From JBBSHJ01 sp038253135 (GTDB lineage Bacteria; Actinomycetota; Actinomycetes; Mycobacteriales; QHCD01), in NCBI GenBank assembly GCA_038253135.1, contig JBBSHJ010000058.1, positions 1 through 20,160 on the forward strand: 20,160 nt of DNA, given 5' to 3'. Positions 6,478 to 15,258 of the stretch are shown one piece after another; the first letter of the stretch is position 1, and each line of letters starts with the position of its first letter. The notes beneath the pieces are model-generated. The model saw only the letters and a list, made by a program, of their open reading frames with translations, was not told the origin of the DNA and made no database searches. Position numbers and translations under genes: made by a program.

Positions 6478-8148
6478 ATGACCGGTGCACCGGCGGAAGC
6501 CGACATCACGACGACGCCCGAATGGGCCGCCGTGGCGGCGCACCACCAGCAGGTCAAGGACGTGAGCCTGCGCGAGCTGTTCGCCGCCGACGGCGCGCGG
6601 GTGAAGGCGATGACGGTGACGGCGGGCGACCTCTGGGTCGACTACTCCAAGCATCGGGCGACCGCTGAGACTCTCGGCCTGCTGTTGAAGGTCGCGGACC
6701 GAGCCGGACTGCGGGAGCGCATTGACGCGATGTTCGCCGGCGAGCACATCAACGTCAGCGAGGACCGCGCCGTCCTGCACACCGCGCTGCGGCTGCCCCG
6801 CGGCGCGGTGCTCGTCGTCGACGGGCAGGACGTGGTCGCCGACGTCCACGACGTACTCGACCGGATGGGTGTCTTCGCCGGCACAGTGCGGTCCGGTGAG
6901 TGGAAGGGTGCGACCGGCAAACCGATAGAGACCGTGGTCAACATCGGGATCGGTGGCTCGGATCTCGGACCGGTGATGGCCTACGAGGCGCTCAAGGACT
7001 ACTCGCAACGAGAGATCGAGTGCCGGTTCGTCTCTAATATCGACCCGACCGACATCAGCGAGAAGACGCGGGACCTGGACCCGGGCACGACGCTGTTCAT
7101 CGTCTCCTCCAAGACGTTCACGACCCTCGAGACGCTGACCAACGCGCACGCCGCGCGCGACTGGCTCCTTGACGGGCTCGGGCGCGGGGCGGAAGCGGTC
7201 GCCAAGCATTTCGTCGCCGTGTCGACCAACGCGCAGGGCGTCGCCGACTTCGGCATCGACACCGCGAATATGTTCGGATTCTGGGACTGGGTAGGCGGGC
7301 GCTACTCCTACGACTCGGCCATCGGCTTGTCCCTGATGATCGCCATCGGAGCCGAGCAGTTCGACGAGATGCTGGCCGGCCTCCACACCGTCGACGAGCA
7401 CTTCCGGACCGCCCCCTTCAACCAGAACGTGCCGGTCCTGCTCGGTTTGCTGAACGTCTGGTACGACGACTTCTTCGGCGCGCAGACGCATGCCGTACTC
7501 CCGTACAGCCAGTACCTGCACCGTTTCCCGGCGTACCTGCAGCAGCTGACAATGGAGAGCAACGGTAAGTCGGTGCGTTGGGACGGCCGGCCGGTGATGA
7601 CGCAGACCGGCGAGATCTACTGGGGCGAGCCGGGCGCCAACGGGCAGCACGCGTTCTACCAGCTGCTGCACCAGGGCACCAAGATCGTGCCCGCAGACTT
7701 CATCGGCTTCGGCCGGCCCAACAACGAGGTGGCCGAGGTGGGCCCCGACGGCGCGGACATGCACGACCTTTTCATGTCCAACCTCTTTGCGCAGAGCGCC
7801 GCCCTCGCCTTCGGCCGCACGGCCGAGGAGATCGCCGCCGACGGCACTCCGGCGGCCGTCATACCGCACAAGGTGATGCCGGGGAACCGTCCGACCACGA
7901 CGATCCTGGCGCCCAAGCTGACGCCCTCGACGCTCGGTCAGCTGGTGGCGCTCTATGAGCACATCACGTTCGTCACCGGGACGGTCTGGGGGATCGACTC
8001 GTTCGACCAGTGGGGCGTCGAGCTCGGCAAGGCGATGGCCAAGGAGCTCGCCCGGCTGCTCGTTACCGGCGATCGGCCGGAGGGCATCGACGTCGACGAG
8101 TCAACGCGCAGCTTGGTCGGGCGCTATCGAGCCCTCCGCGCCCGCTGA
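6478..8148 (+). CDS. pgi: Glucose-6-phosphate isomerase
   Basis: A 556-residue cytosolic enzyme (EC 5.3.1.9) that interconverts glucose 6-phosphate and fructose 6-phosphate in glycolysis and gluconeogenesis. The family's usual length (about 550) is met. Visible motifs are the phosphate-binding segment NIGIGGSDLGPVMAYEAL, the SKTFTTLETLTNA sugar-phosphate motif, the segment FGFWDWVGGRYSYDSAIGLS, then EIYWGEPGANGQHAFYQLLH with the catalytic Glu and His, and VWGIDSFDQWGVELGK with the C-terminal catalytic lysine. ATG 6478 is supported by GAGGAG at 6464-6469 and starts where homologues do. The gene converges on sigA with a 67-bp gap. PpgK, which supplies its substrate, is encoded just beyond sigA on the other strand. 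Confidence 0.97.
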   Translation: MTGAPAEADITTTPEWAAVAAHHQQVKDVSLRELFAADGARVKAMTVTAGDLWVDYSKHRATAETLGLLLKVADRAGLRERIDAMFAGEHINVSEDRAVLHTALRLPRGAVLVVDGQDVVADVHDVLDRMGVFAGTVRSGEWKGATGKPIETVVNIGIGGSDLGPVMAYEALKDYSQREIECRFVSNIDPTDISEKTRDLDPGTTLFIVSSKTFTTLETLTNAHAARDWLLDGLGRGAEAVAKHFVAVSTNAQGVADFGIDTANMFGFWDWVGGRYSYDSAIGLSLMIAIGAEQFDEMLAGLHTVDEHFRTAPFNQNVPVLLGLLNVWYDDFFGAQTHAVLPYSQYLHRFPAYLQQLTMESNGKSVRWDGRPVMTQTGEIYWGEPGANGQHAFYQLLHQGTKIVPADFIGFGRPNNEVAEVGPDGADMHDLFMSNLFAQSAALAFGRTAEEIAADGTPAAVIPHKVMPGNRPTTTILAPKLTPSTLGQLVALYEHITFVTGTVWGIDSFDQWGVELGKAMAKELARLLVTGDRPEGIDVDESTRSLVGRYRALRAR

Positions 8149-8181
8149 CGGCCGCGCGTCCTACCCCGTCAAACCCGCACC

Positions 8182-8199
8182 GAGTGGGCGCTCGCGCCC
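8182..8199. terminator. Possible shared terminator between pgi and sigA
   Basis: In the 67-bp gap between the convergent stops, GGGCG (8186-8190), loop CTCG and CGCCC (8195-8199) form a short hairpin. On the minus strand it can be extended by GAG/CTC pairs with a bulge. The stem is short and no T-run is present, so this is tentative. Confidence 0.3.
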
Positions 8200-8215
8200 T
8201 CGCCGACCTCCGGAG

Positions 8216-9604
<1,389 letters not shown>

Positions 9605-9780
9605 GAATGGCCTTTCACCAGGTCGGATGTCGCGAGTGCAGCGGCCGGCGCCCACGCGGCACGAAACGCCGACAAAGGAGGCTGACAGGTCCGGAGGGCA
9701 GCGTATCTCGGGGGCCTGGCCGGGCTGCTGGGGAACGTGTCCAGCGGCCGGGATTCCCGGGGCGCCGTGCCTCGCCACAC

Positions 9781-9786
9781 ATTGTA
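9781..9786 (-). promoter_or_regulatory. Candidate -10 element for sigA
   Basis: The minus strand reads TACAAT (plus ATTGTA at 9781-9786) in an otherwise very GC-rich ppgK-sigA gap, preceded by an AT-rich AAAAGT. It would start a transcript about 170 bases before the sigA GTG. No good -35 is present at the expected distance, so the call rests on one hexamer. Confidence 0.35.
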
Positions 9787-9813
9787 ACTTTTCCGGCCGC
9801 CCGCGTGCGCCGA

Positions 9814-9843
9814 GCCGGTCGATATCGTTGTGGCCCGACCGGC
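9814..9843 (-). terminator. Possible hairpin terminator after ppgK
   Basis: GCCGGTCG (9814-9821) pairs perfectly with CGACCGGC (9836-9843) around a 14-base loop, 25 bases past the ppgK stop on the minus strand. There is no T-run. It would separate ppgK from the sigA promoter. Confidence 0.4.
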
Positions 9844-9868
9844 GAGATTGTCCTGCACAGGAGCATTC

Positions 9869-10669
9869 CTACTCCTCGAAATGCTCGTTCGCCGCGAGCG
9901 CCGCGCCGACGATACCGGCATCGTTGAGCAGTTTCGCGGTCGTTATCGGCGTCCGGATGTCAACGTGGTGCAGCCACTTGTCGGACCTCTTGCTAACCCC
10001 GCCGCCCAGCACGAAGAGGTCCGGGGTGAAGAGCCGCTCGACGTGCTCGAGATAATGCTCAACCCGTTTGGCCCAGTCCGACCACGACAGGCCGTGCCGC
10101 TCCCGGGCCGACGACGCGGCGCGCCGCTCGGCGTCCTTGCCGTCGAGCTCGAGATGGCCGAGCTCGGTGTTCGGAACCAGCACGCCGTTGTGGAGCAATG
10201 CGCTCCCGATTCCGGTGCCGAGCGTGAGCACGATGACCACGCCGTCGACACCCTTGGCCGCGCCGAACCGAGCCTCCGCCAGACCCGCGGCGTCGGCATC
10301 GTTGATAACGAGGACGTCCTGGTCGGTGACCTTGGTGAACAGCGCATCGGCATCGGCGCCGATCCAGGCCTTATCGACGTTGGCGGCCGAGAGCGTCACA
10401 CCGTGCTGAACGACGGCCGGAAATGTTGCTCCGATCTCTCCGGTCCAACCGTGCCCCGCCACCAGCTCGGCCACCACCTCGGCGACGGCGTCCGGGTCCG
10501 AGGGCTGCGGGGTGTCTCTCCGCGCGCGGTCCGTCAGGAGCTTGCCGGTCCGCACGTCCACCACCGCGCCCTTAATGCCGCTCCCGCCGATGTCGATCCC
10601 GTAGGCGCGGTTCGCCGCGTTGCGGGGCTTGTTGGTGGGCGTTGCCGGTTCGGGCTGACCGGTAGCCAT
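9869..10669 (-). CDS. ppgK: Polyphosphate glucokinase
   Basis: A 266-residue cytosolic ROK-type kinase (EC 2.7.1.63) that phosphorylates glucose using polyphosphate or ATP. Motifs are phosphate-1 YGIDIGGSGIKGAVVD (about 23-38), the catalytic aspartate in VINDADAAG (D124), and the second phosphate loop LTLGTGIGSALLHNG (about 149-162), followed directly by TELGHLELDGKDAERRA, characteristic of the actinobacterial polyphosphate enzymes rather than cysteine-rich ROK glucokinases. FVLGGGVS near the C-terminus fits the adenosine-side motif. ATG 10667-10669 has AAGGAG 5 bases upstream. It lies 44 bases downstream of cei on the same strand, so the two may share a transcript. Its product feeds Pgi. Confidence 0.95.
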   Translation of the reverse strand: MATGQPEPATPTNKPRNAANRAYGIDIGGSGIKGAVVDVRTGKLLTDRARRDTPQPSDPDAVAEVVAELVAGHGWTGEIGATFPAVVQHGVTLSAANVDKAWIGADADALFTKVTDQDVLVINDADAAGLAEARFGAAKGVDGVVIVLTLGTGIGSALLHNGVLVPNTELGHLELDGKDAERRAASSARERHGLSWSDWAKRVEHYLEHVERLFTPDLFVLGGGVSKRSDKWLHHVDIRTPITTAKLLNDAGIVGAALAANEHFEE

Positions 10670-10713
10670 AACGACTCCTTCGGACGCGGCCGGACGGTGA
10701 GACGAGCAGGTGC

Positions 10714-11370
10714 TCAGGTGGAGCAGCCCGAGGCTGGAACCACGGGAAGCGCGCGCTCGGCGGCGGCGATCGTCGACGTCGGCGCGACCGAACGGAAGTT
10801 CGGACCCAGCGCGAGGTCAACGGTCGATGACGTTCGGTCGTCCTTGAGCAGGCGCGCGCCGGGTACGGCGGCCGCGACCAGCCCGGCCTGCACCGTGCCG
10901 CCCGTCCCGTAGCGGACCTCGCCGACTCCCGTCACCTTGCGTGTCGTGATCGGGTCGTTCGCCGCGCCGATCACATTGAAACCACGGGTGCGCAGCATCT
11001 TGGCCGTGTTCGCGGCGAGGCTCTGCCGATCGGTGGAGTTGTAAACCCGTAGTGCCACCAGGTGCGTGGTGATGCGCCGCGCGGGCGCGCTGCAGGACGG
11101 GCTGGCCGCGCTGGCGGCGGCGGCCGCCTCCCGCCGGTCGTGATCGGAGAAGACCCGGGCCCACACGGCGCCGGCCGCGACTGCGAGGACGAGAAGGAAG
11201 ACCAGCATCGGCCAGGCACGGCGTCCACGGTCTCGGCGCCGGGCGCGCGCTCTTGCGAGCCGGCCCGGCGGCCCGCCGGGCCGCACCCGCGGCGCGGTGC
11301 TCCCGGGCGTCGTGCGCCGCGATGCCGTGGGCCGTGACGCCGTGGTCCGTGACGCCGTGGTCCGTGACAT
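10714..11370 (-). CDS. cei: Envelope integrity protein Cei, LytR C-terminal domain
   Basis: A 218-residue single-pass membrane protein. A basic, Ser/Thr-rich cytoplasmic N-terminus precedes a transmembrane helix (AWPMLVFLLVLAVAAGAVWA, about 52-71). The extracytoplasmic part holds a LytR C-terminal (LytR_C) domain from about residue 100, with LVALRVYNSTDRQSLAANTA and later VPGARLLKDDRTSSTVDLAL. The M. tuberculosis homologue Rv2700 (Cei) is needed for envelope integrity; this role is transferred by family and gene order. I chose ATG 11368-11370: a TACAGT lies 8 bases before it, fitting a leaderless start, and the upstream frame (to 11619) does not look coding. The first codons carry a 15-bp DNA repeat, giving TTASR-type repeats. 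Confidence 0.88.
   Translation of the reverse strand: MSRTTASRTTASRPTASRRTTPGSTAPRVRPGGPPGRLARARARRRDRGRRAWPMLVFLLVLAVAAGAVWARVFSDHDRREAAAAASAASPSCSAPARRITTHLVALRVYNSTDRQSLAANTAKMLRTRGFNVIGAANDPITTRKVTGVGEVRYGTGGTVQAGLVAAAVPGARLLKDDRTSSTVDLALGPNFRSVAPTSTIAAAERALPVVPASGCST
11321..11365 (-). repeat. Three-copy 15-bp tandem repeat in the start of cei
   Basis: Units at 11321-11335, 11336-11350 and 11351-11365. The last two are identical (GACGCCGTGGTCCGT); the first differs at two positions. They encode the repeated TTASR/PTASR motif in the cytoplasmic N-terminus, and copy-number change would keep the reading frame. Confidence 0.85.
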
Positions 11371-11378
11371 AGCCCCGC

Positions 11379-11384
11379 ACTGTA
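11379..11384 (-). promoter_or_regulatory. Candidate -10 element for leaderless cei transcript
   Basis: The minus strand reads TACAGT (TANNNT consensus) followed by 8 bases and then the cei ATG. At this distance the transcript would start at or next to the ATG, and there is no good ribosome site. No clear -35 is seen. Confidence 0.45.
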
Positions 11385-11467
11385 AACCCACCCGCGGATC
11401 CCACGGCACGAATCCCACGGCACCCATCGCAGTGGGCGAGCTCCATCGTCGCGATGCGGCGATGAGG

Positions 11468-11556
11468 TCCGGCGTACCGCAGGCGGATCCGCGCCGGAAA
11501 CGGCGCGCGGTGGGTGTGAGCGATCGGGTACCTTCGTCGTCCTGCGGTACGCCGGA
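11468..11556. repeat. Nested inverted repeat with GAAA-capped inner hairpin
   Basis: The outer arms TCCGGCGTACCGCAGG (11468-11483) and CCTGCGGTACGCCGGA (11541-11556) are perfectly complementary over 16 bases. Between them, CGCGCCG (11490-11496) pairs with CGGCGCG (11501-11507) around a GAAA loop. The whole could fold as one long stem with an internal hairpin on either strand, or be two binding half-sites 57 bases apart. It matches no RNA family I recognise. Confidence 0.7.
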
Positions 11557-11796
11557 ACCGCGGGACGCACCGATGTGATAGAGCTCGCAGACCGCACGCG
11601 CAGAACCGACTCGGAACAAGTTGCCGGCGCGGGCACAATTCGTAGACCTGATGCGTTACCCCAGCCGCCGAGTCCATCCCGGACCGGCCATCGACGATCT
11701 CTTCGAGCACCGGTCGCCTCACGAGCGCGTCAATCGGATCCGCAGGCGACCCGATACAAGCCACCACGTACGGACAAACAGGAGTGACGAGTTTCC

Positions 11797-12099
11797 ATGG
11801 CCACCGACTATGACGCTCCGCGGCGTAACGACAGTGACGACCTCGGTGAAGATTCGCTCGAGGAGCTCAAGGCCCGCCGGGCCGAGGCGCAGTCCGGCAC
11901 GGTCGACACCGACGAATCGGACCTGAGCGAGTCCTTCGAGCTTCCCGGCGCCGATCTGTCCACTGAGGAACTTACGGTCAAAGTCCTTCCGAAGCAGGCC
12001 GACGAGTTCACCTGCAGCAGCTGCTTCCTCGTGCACCACCGCAGTCGGCTCGCGGGTCAGCGCCATGGCCGGCCGATCTGTCGCGACTGTGCCGCCTGA
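11797..12099 (+). CDS. DUF4193 family protein
   Basis: A 100-residue conserved actinobacterial protein of unknown function (M. tuberculosis Rv2699c family). The start MATDYDAPRRNDSDD and the following acidic segment are typical. The C-terminus has two C-x-x-C pairs, FTCSSCFLVHH and ICRDCAA, about 25 residues apart, a likely zinc site. ATG 11797 has AGGAG 12 bases upstream, a rather long spacing. The next gene in a different frame begins inside or just after its 3' end. The family neighbours sigA/dut in many actinobacteria. Confidence 0.9.
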   Translation: MATDYDAPRRNDSDDLGEDSLEELKARRAEAQSGTVDTDESDLSESFELPGADLSTEELTVKVLPKQADEFTCSSCFLVHHRSRLAGQRHGRPICRDCAA

Positions 12100-12139
12100 G
12101 GCTGCGACGCCGGACCCGCGGCGCCCCGACGGGCACGCG

Positions 12140-12853
12140 ATGATCGCGGGCGCCACCGACGAGGGAGCCGGTCGATCCGACCCTGGACAGTGGCGCCGTC
12201 GCCTCACCGAGCTGGCTGCCGAGCTGGTCAGGCATGCCCGGGAACAGGGTGCGCGCGGGCTCTCCCGCGGCGTCGCTCAGGGCCGGGTGCTGGCCGACGT
12301 GCTGGCCGATCAGACCCCGCGGATCCCGATCCGCAGCCAGGCTCTGCTGCTCGCTGCCCATCCCGGGATGGACAGCGATCAGATCGCGGCCGCACTCATT
12401 CAGGCCAGCTCGAGGAGCACGGCGGCCGTCGGCGCGGCGGCCGGCGTCTTGTCGGCCGCGGAGTTCGCGGCGCCACCGCTGCTGCTCGCCGCGCCCGTTC
12501 AGGTCGCTGCCGAGACGGTCGCGGTCGCCGCGATCGAGATCCGGCTGCTGGCCGAGCTGCACGAGCTGTACCAGGTGCCGGTCCCGGTGAATCCCGGCGA
12601 GCGCACCGCGGCCTACCTGATCGCGTGGGCCGAGCGGCGCCGCGTCGCCGGTCCGCGTGCCGCACCCGGCGCCGTGCGGGACGCGGCGATCCGGCGGGTT
12701 CGGGCCCGGCTGGTCCGCCAGCTCGGCCGCAACTCGTCCAGCCTCGCTCCCATGCTGGTGGGGGCCGCCGCCGGCTCCGCGCTGAACAGCCGGGGGACGA
12801 AGGCATTCGGTCGGCGCATCCTCGCCGATCTGGGACGTCGCCCGCCGCGATAG
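12140..12853 (+). CDS. Conserved actinobacterial protein of unknown function
   Basis: About 237 residues. I do not recognise a named family. It begins SDPGQWRRRLTELAAELVRH, continues with ARGLSRGVAQGRVLADVLAD, and has a hydrophobic, alanine-rich central part (AAVGAAAGVLSAAEFAAPPL, then LLAAPVQVAAETVAVAAIEI) that may be one or two membrane-associated helices, followed by an Arg-rich region and a final small hydrophobic segment, LAPMLVGAAAGSALNS. No catalytic or metal motif is seen. The start is uncertain: ATG 12140 fits where the conserved part begins; ATG 12065 and GTG 12089 are in frame and would overlap DUF4193. Its stop TAG also forms the first three bases of the presumed -10 of dut. Confidence 0.75.
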   Translation: MIAGATDEGAGRSDPGQWRRRLTELAAELVRHAREQGARGLSRGVAQGRVLADVLADQTPRIPIRSQALLLAAHPGMDSDQIAAALIQASSRSTAAVGAAAGVLSAAEFAAPPLLLAAPVQVAAETVAVAAIEIRLLAELHELYQVPVPVNPGERTAAYLIAWAERRRVAGPRAAPGAVRDAAIRRVRARLVRQLGRNSSSLAPMLVGAAAGSALNSRGTKAFGRRILADLGRRPPR

Positions 12854-12856
12854 CCT
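12851..12856 (+). promoter_or_regulatory. Candidate -10 element for leaderless dut transcript
   Basis: TAGCCT (TANNNT consensus) is followed by 8 bases and the dut GTG, with no ribosome site between. Its TAG is the stop codon of the preceding gene. Confidence 0.45.
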
Positions 12857-12864
12857 GCTGCGTT

Positions 12865-13362
12865 GTGTCAGCAGAGTGGTCCCTAGCCGATCATCCCGCA
12901 CTACACGTGCCGGTCCGCCGGCTCTACGACGGCGGCCGGATCCCGGCGTACGCGCGGATCGGTGATGCCGGCGCGGATCTGCACAGCCGCGTCGAAGCGG
13001 AGATCCGGCCCGGCGCTCGCGCCACGATACCGACCGGGATCGCCCTTGCCATCCCCACCGGATTCGCCGGCTTCGTGCATCCACGGTCGGGCCTGGCCGC
13101 GCGCTGCGGGCTGAGCGTTCTCAACGCGCCCGGCACCATCGACTCCGGCTACCGCGGCGAGATCATGGTGATTCTGGCGAACCTCGATCCGGCCGGACCG
13201 GTGCTGATCCGCCCCGGCGACCGGATCGCTCAGCTGGTCATTCAGCGGGTCGAGTACGCGGCATTCGACGTCGTCTCGTCGCTGCCGGACTCCGAGCGCG
13301 GCCAGAGTGGCCATGGCTCGACCGGTGGTCACGCCCTGCTCGATACCGACGGGGAGCACTGA
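12865..13362 (+). CDS. dut: dUTP diphosphatase (trimeric dUTPase)
   Basis: A 165-residue cytosolic enzyme (EC 3.6.1.23) that hydrolyses dUTP to dUMP and pyrophosphate, keeping uracil out of DNA and supplying dTMP synthesis. All five motifs are visible: 1, ARIGDAGADLHS (about 30-41); 2, HPRSGLAARCGL (72-83); 3, NAPGTIDSGYRGEI (87-100) with catalytic D93 and the stacking Y96; 4, RPGDRIAQLVIQRV (116-129); 5, ERGQSGHGSTGGH (144-156), where His replaces the common Phe, as in mycobacterial enzymes. GTG 12865 is chosen because homologous sequence begins there and a TAGCCT lies 8 bases before it. The stop TGA shares its last base with the ATG of the next gene. Confidence 0.95.
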   Translation: MSAEWSLADHPALHVPVRRLYDGGRIPAYARIGDAGADLHSRVEAEIRPGARATIPTGIALAIPTGFAGFVHPRSGLAARCGLSVLNAPGTIDSGYRGEIMVILANLDPAGPVLIRPGDRIAQLVIQRVEYAAFDVVSSLPDSERGQSGHGSTGGHALLDTDGEH

Positions 13363-14033
13363 TGGCGCTGGGTCGTCGCTCGCGGTTGAAGCGGGACAAG
13401 ATCGACGCCACGCGGCTCGGCCAGGACGCCGCGCCGGACATCGAGCAGCCGGCCACGTCCGGTCCCTGGGACGTCACCGACGTACCGGCGGACGACGCGG
13501 TCGAGCGGCTCGATCTCGGACCGTTGCGGGTGCCCGCGCTGGACCTGCACGAGCTGCGCGTCGAGATGACGCCGGAGGGACAGGTCATCGCGGTGACGCT
13601 GTCGGGGCCGGCCGGTGAGATGCAGCTCGGCGTGTTCGCCGCGCCGCGCACCGACGGCATCTGGTCGGACGTTCGGTCCGAGCTGGTCGCGTCGGTGCGC
13701 TCGCAGGGCGGAAAGACACGGGAAAACGACGGCGATTTCGGCCCCGAGGTCAACGCGGAGGTCCGCACCCCGGAGGGGACCAATCAGCTGCGGTTTATCG
13801 GGATCGACGGCCCGCGCTGGTTCCTGCGGGCGGTCGTATCAGGCCCCGCCGCCGGCGACGCCGACATGTTCGCGCCGCTCGCCGGCGCGCTTCGCGATGT
13901 TGTCGTCGACCGCGGGACCGAGCCCATGCCCGTCCGCGAACCGCTGCCGTTGCGGCTGCCCGAGGAGGTCGCCGAGCAGATCGGGGCCCAGCACCAGGCC
14001 GCCCAGGACGGGGCTGCGGCCGAACGCGAGTGA
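13362..14033 (+). CDS. DUF3710 family protein
   Basis: A 223-residue conserved actinobacterial protein of unknown function (M. tuberculosis Rv2696c family). It has a basic N-terminus (MALGRRSRLKRDK), a core with LDLGPLRVPAL, the segment GEMQLGVFAAPRTDGIWSDV and RFIGIDGPRWFLRAVVSGPA, and an acidic, Ala-rich tail. No signal peptide or membrane segment is evident, so it is probably cytosolic. Its ATG overlaps the dut stop by one base (TGATG), implying translational coupling with dut. No catalytic motif is recognisable. Confidence 0.9.
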   Translation: MALGRRSRLKRDKIDATRLGQDAAPDIEQPATSGPWDVTDVPADDAVERLDLGPLRVPALDLHELRVEMTPEGQVIAVTLSGPAGEMQLGVFAAPRTDGIWSDVRSELVASVRSQGGKTRENDGDFGPEVNAEVRTPEGTNQLRFIGIDGPRWFLRAVVSGPAAGDADMFAPLAGALRDVVVDRGTEPMPVREPLPLRLPEEVAEQIGAQHQAAQDGAAAERE

Positions 14034-14097
14034 ACCGGCCGGGAGGCAGATACCCTGGACCCGACAGGGTCGGCTGGCACACGACAGGATGGCAGCA

Positions 14098-14472
14098 ATG
14101 GGTGAGCGCGGCTGGTTGGCGCGCACGGTCCGCAGGTTCGTCGCGGACGAATCCGACCTGGATGCCGAGGAACTCCAGCAGGACGTGGTGGAGTGCGGCG
14201 CCAAGGCGGTCTCGGAGTGTCACCAGGGCGCCCTGGCCACAGTCCGCGGACGGGTCCGCAGCGTCGTCTTCAAGCCGAAGGAGACTGTGCCGACGCTGGA
14301 GGCTGAGCTGTGGGACGGCTCCGGGTCCGTCACGTTGGTGTGGTTCGGCCGGCGGCAGATCGCCGGCATCGAGCCCGGCCGAACCCTGATCGTGCGTGGC
14401 CGCGTGGCCCGGCGCGGCGAGGAGCGTCTCATTTACAACCCCTGGTACGAACTCGAGCCATCCGCGCCGTGA
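14098..14472 (+). CDS. OB-fold nucleic acid-binding protein
   Basis: A 124-residue protein (M. tuberculosis Rv2694c family). After a helical N-terminus (RTVRRFVADESDLDAEELQQ) a compact OB-fold is suggested by TVRGRVRSVVFKPKE, LEAELWDGSGSVTLVWFGRR, and IEPGRTLIVRGRVARRGEER ending in YNPWYEL, the strand pattern of RecG/RecJ-like OB domains. Binding of single-stranded nucleic acid is inferred from the fold only. ATG 14098 has AGGA 8 bases upstream; ATG 14089 is an alternative. A TACCCT at 14051-14056 could be a -10, though it also lies in a small hairpin (ACCCTG 14052-14057 with CAGGGT 14065-14070). The stop overlaps the GTG start of DUF3159. Confidence 0.85.
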   Translation: MGERGWLARTVRRFVADESDLDAEELQQDVVECGAKAVSECHQGALATVRGRVRSVVFKPKETVPTLEAELWDGSGSVTLVWFGRRQIAGIEPGRTLIVRGRVARRGEERLIYNPWYELEPSAP

Positions 14473-15248
14473 GTCCGCGTCACCTGAAGGGCGCGCCTCG
14501 GCCGGAGGTCGACGCGCCGGCCCGCGGCGTACCCGTAACCGGCTCAGATGCCGGCACCGGCGCGGCCGGACCGTCGAGCAGCGACCGCTTCGCGACGTCG
14601 CTCGCCGACTCCGTCGGCGGCTGGCGCGGCATGATCGATTCCGGCCTGCCGATCGTGGTGTTCGTCGTCGTCAACGCCGTGACCCGGCTGACGCCGGCGA
14701 TCTGGGCCGCTCTCGGGGCCGGCGCGGTCATCCTGCTGTTCCGGCTGATGCGCAAAGAGTCTCCGCAACAGGCGATTTCGGGCTTCGTCGGAGTCGCCAT
14801 CGCCGCCTTCATCGCGCACCGTACGGGACATGCGCGGGATTATTTCCTGGTCGGGATCATCCGGAACGGTGCGATCGGTCTCGCGTTGCTCATCTCGGCG
14901 GTGGTGCGCTGGCCGATCGTCGGCGTGCTCTGGGAGTACCTCGAGGGTCGCGGCACGGCCTGGCGGACCCGCCGAGCGTTGCTGCGGATCTACGACCAGC
15001 TGACCCTGATGTGGGCAGCGGTCTTCGTGCTGCGGTTCGCCCTGCAGATGTACTTCTATCACCGCGATGAGGCTGGGTGGCTGGCCGTGGTGTCTCTGAT
15101 CCTGGGCTACCCGCTCTTCATCGCTGCCGCGCTGGTCACCGTCGTCGTGGTACGACGAGTGGCCCCGCCGGGCCGGATCTCACGGCGCGGTGATGCCGCC
15201 GCCGACCCACCGGCGAGCGACGACCAGGCGCGGGACGGGTCGGCTTAG
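14469..15248 (+). CDS. DUF3159 family membrane protein
   Basis: A 259-residue integral membrane protein of unknown function (M. tuberculosis Rv2693c family). A polar N-terminus of about 50 residues is followed by hydrophobic segments including LPIVVFVVVNAVTRL, IWAALGAGAVILLFRLM, AISGFVGVAIAAFIAH, NGAIGLALLISAVVRWPIVG, a charged loop, LMWAAVFVLRFALQMYFY and WLAVVSLILGYPLFIAAALV. The conserved centre contains GHARDYFLVGIIRNGA. GTG 14469 overlaps the OB-fold stop by 4 bases (GTGA), so the two are probably coupled. The stop lies 10 bases from the stop of the opposing ceoC. No transport motif is recognised. Confidence 0.88.
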   Translation: MSPRHLKGAPRPEVDAPARGVPVTGSDAGTGAAGPSSSDRFATSLADSVGGWRGMIDSGLPIVVFVVVNAVTRLTPAIWAALGAGAVILLFRLMRKESPQQAISGFVGVAIAAFIAHRTGHARDYFLVGIIRNGAIGLALLISAVVRWPIVGVLWEYLEGRGTAWRTRRALLRIYDQLTLMWAAVFVLRFALQMYFYHRDEAGWLAVVSLILGYPLFIAAALVTVVVVRRVAPPGRISRRGDAAADPPASDDQARDGSA

Positions 15249-15258
15249 CGCCCGCGGT

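Larger units (their letters stand above)
11371..11796. other. 426-bp divergent intergenic region between cei and DUF4193
   Basis: No convincing gene. In M. tuberculosis I recall suhB lying between ppgK and cei; no suhB is present here. The region holds the cei -10, a nested inverted repeat at 11468-11556, and a GATACA at 11753-11758 that could be the -10 of the DUF4193 gene. Confidence 0.6.

Noticed and set aside
6427..7962. 511-residue minus-strand frame across pgi
   Set aside because: It is fully antisense to a complete Pgi and rich in Val/Arg/Asp/His in the manner of complement frames; no motif is seen.
9605..9778. N-terminal extension of SigA to 9778
   Set aside because: The residues before GTG 9602-9604 look non-coding, and that GTG has a suitable ribosome site.
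12008..13084. 358-residue minus-strand frame across the unassigned gene and dut
   Set aside because: It is antisense to dut motifs and a tight gene run, and its composition is Arg/Gly-rich noise.
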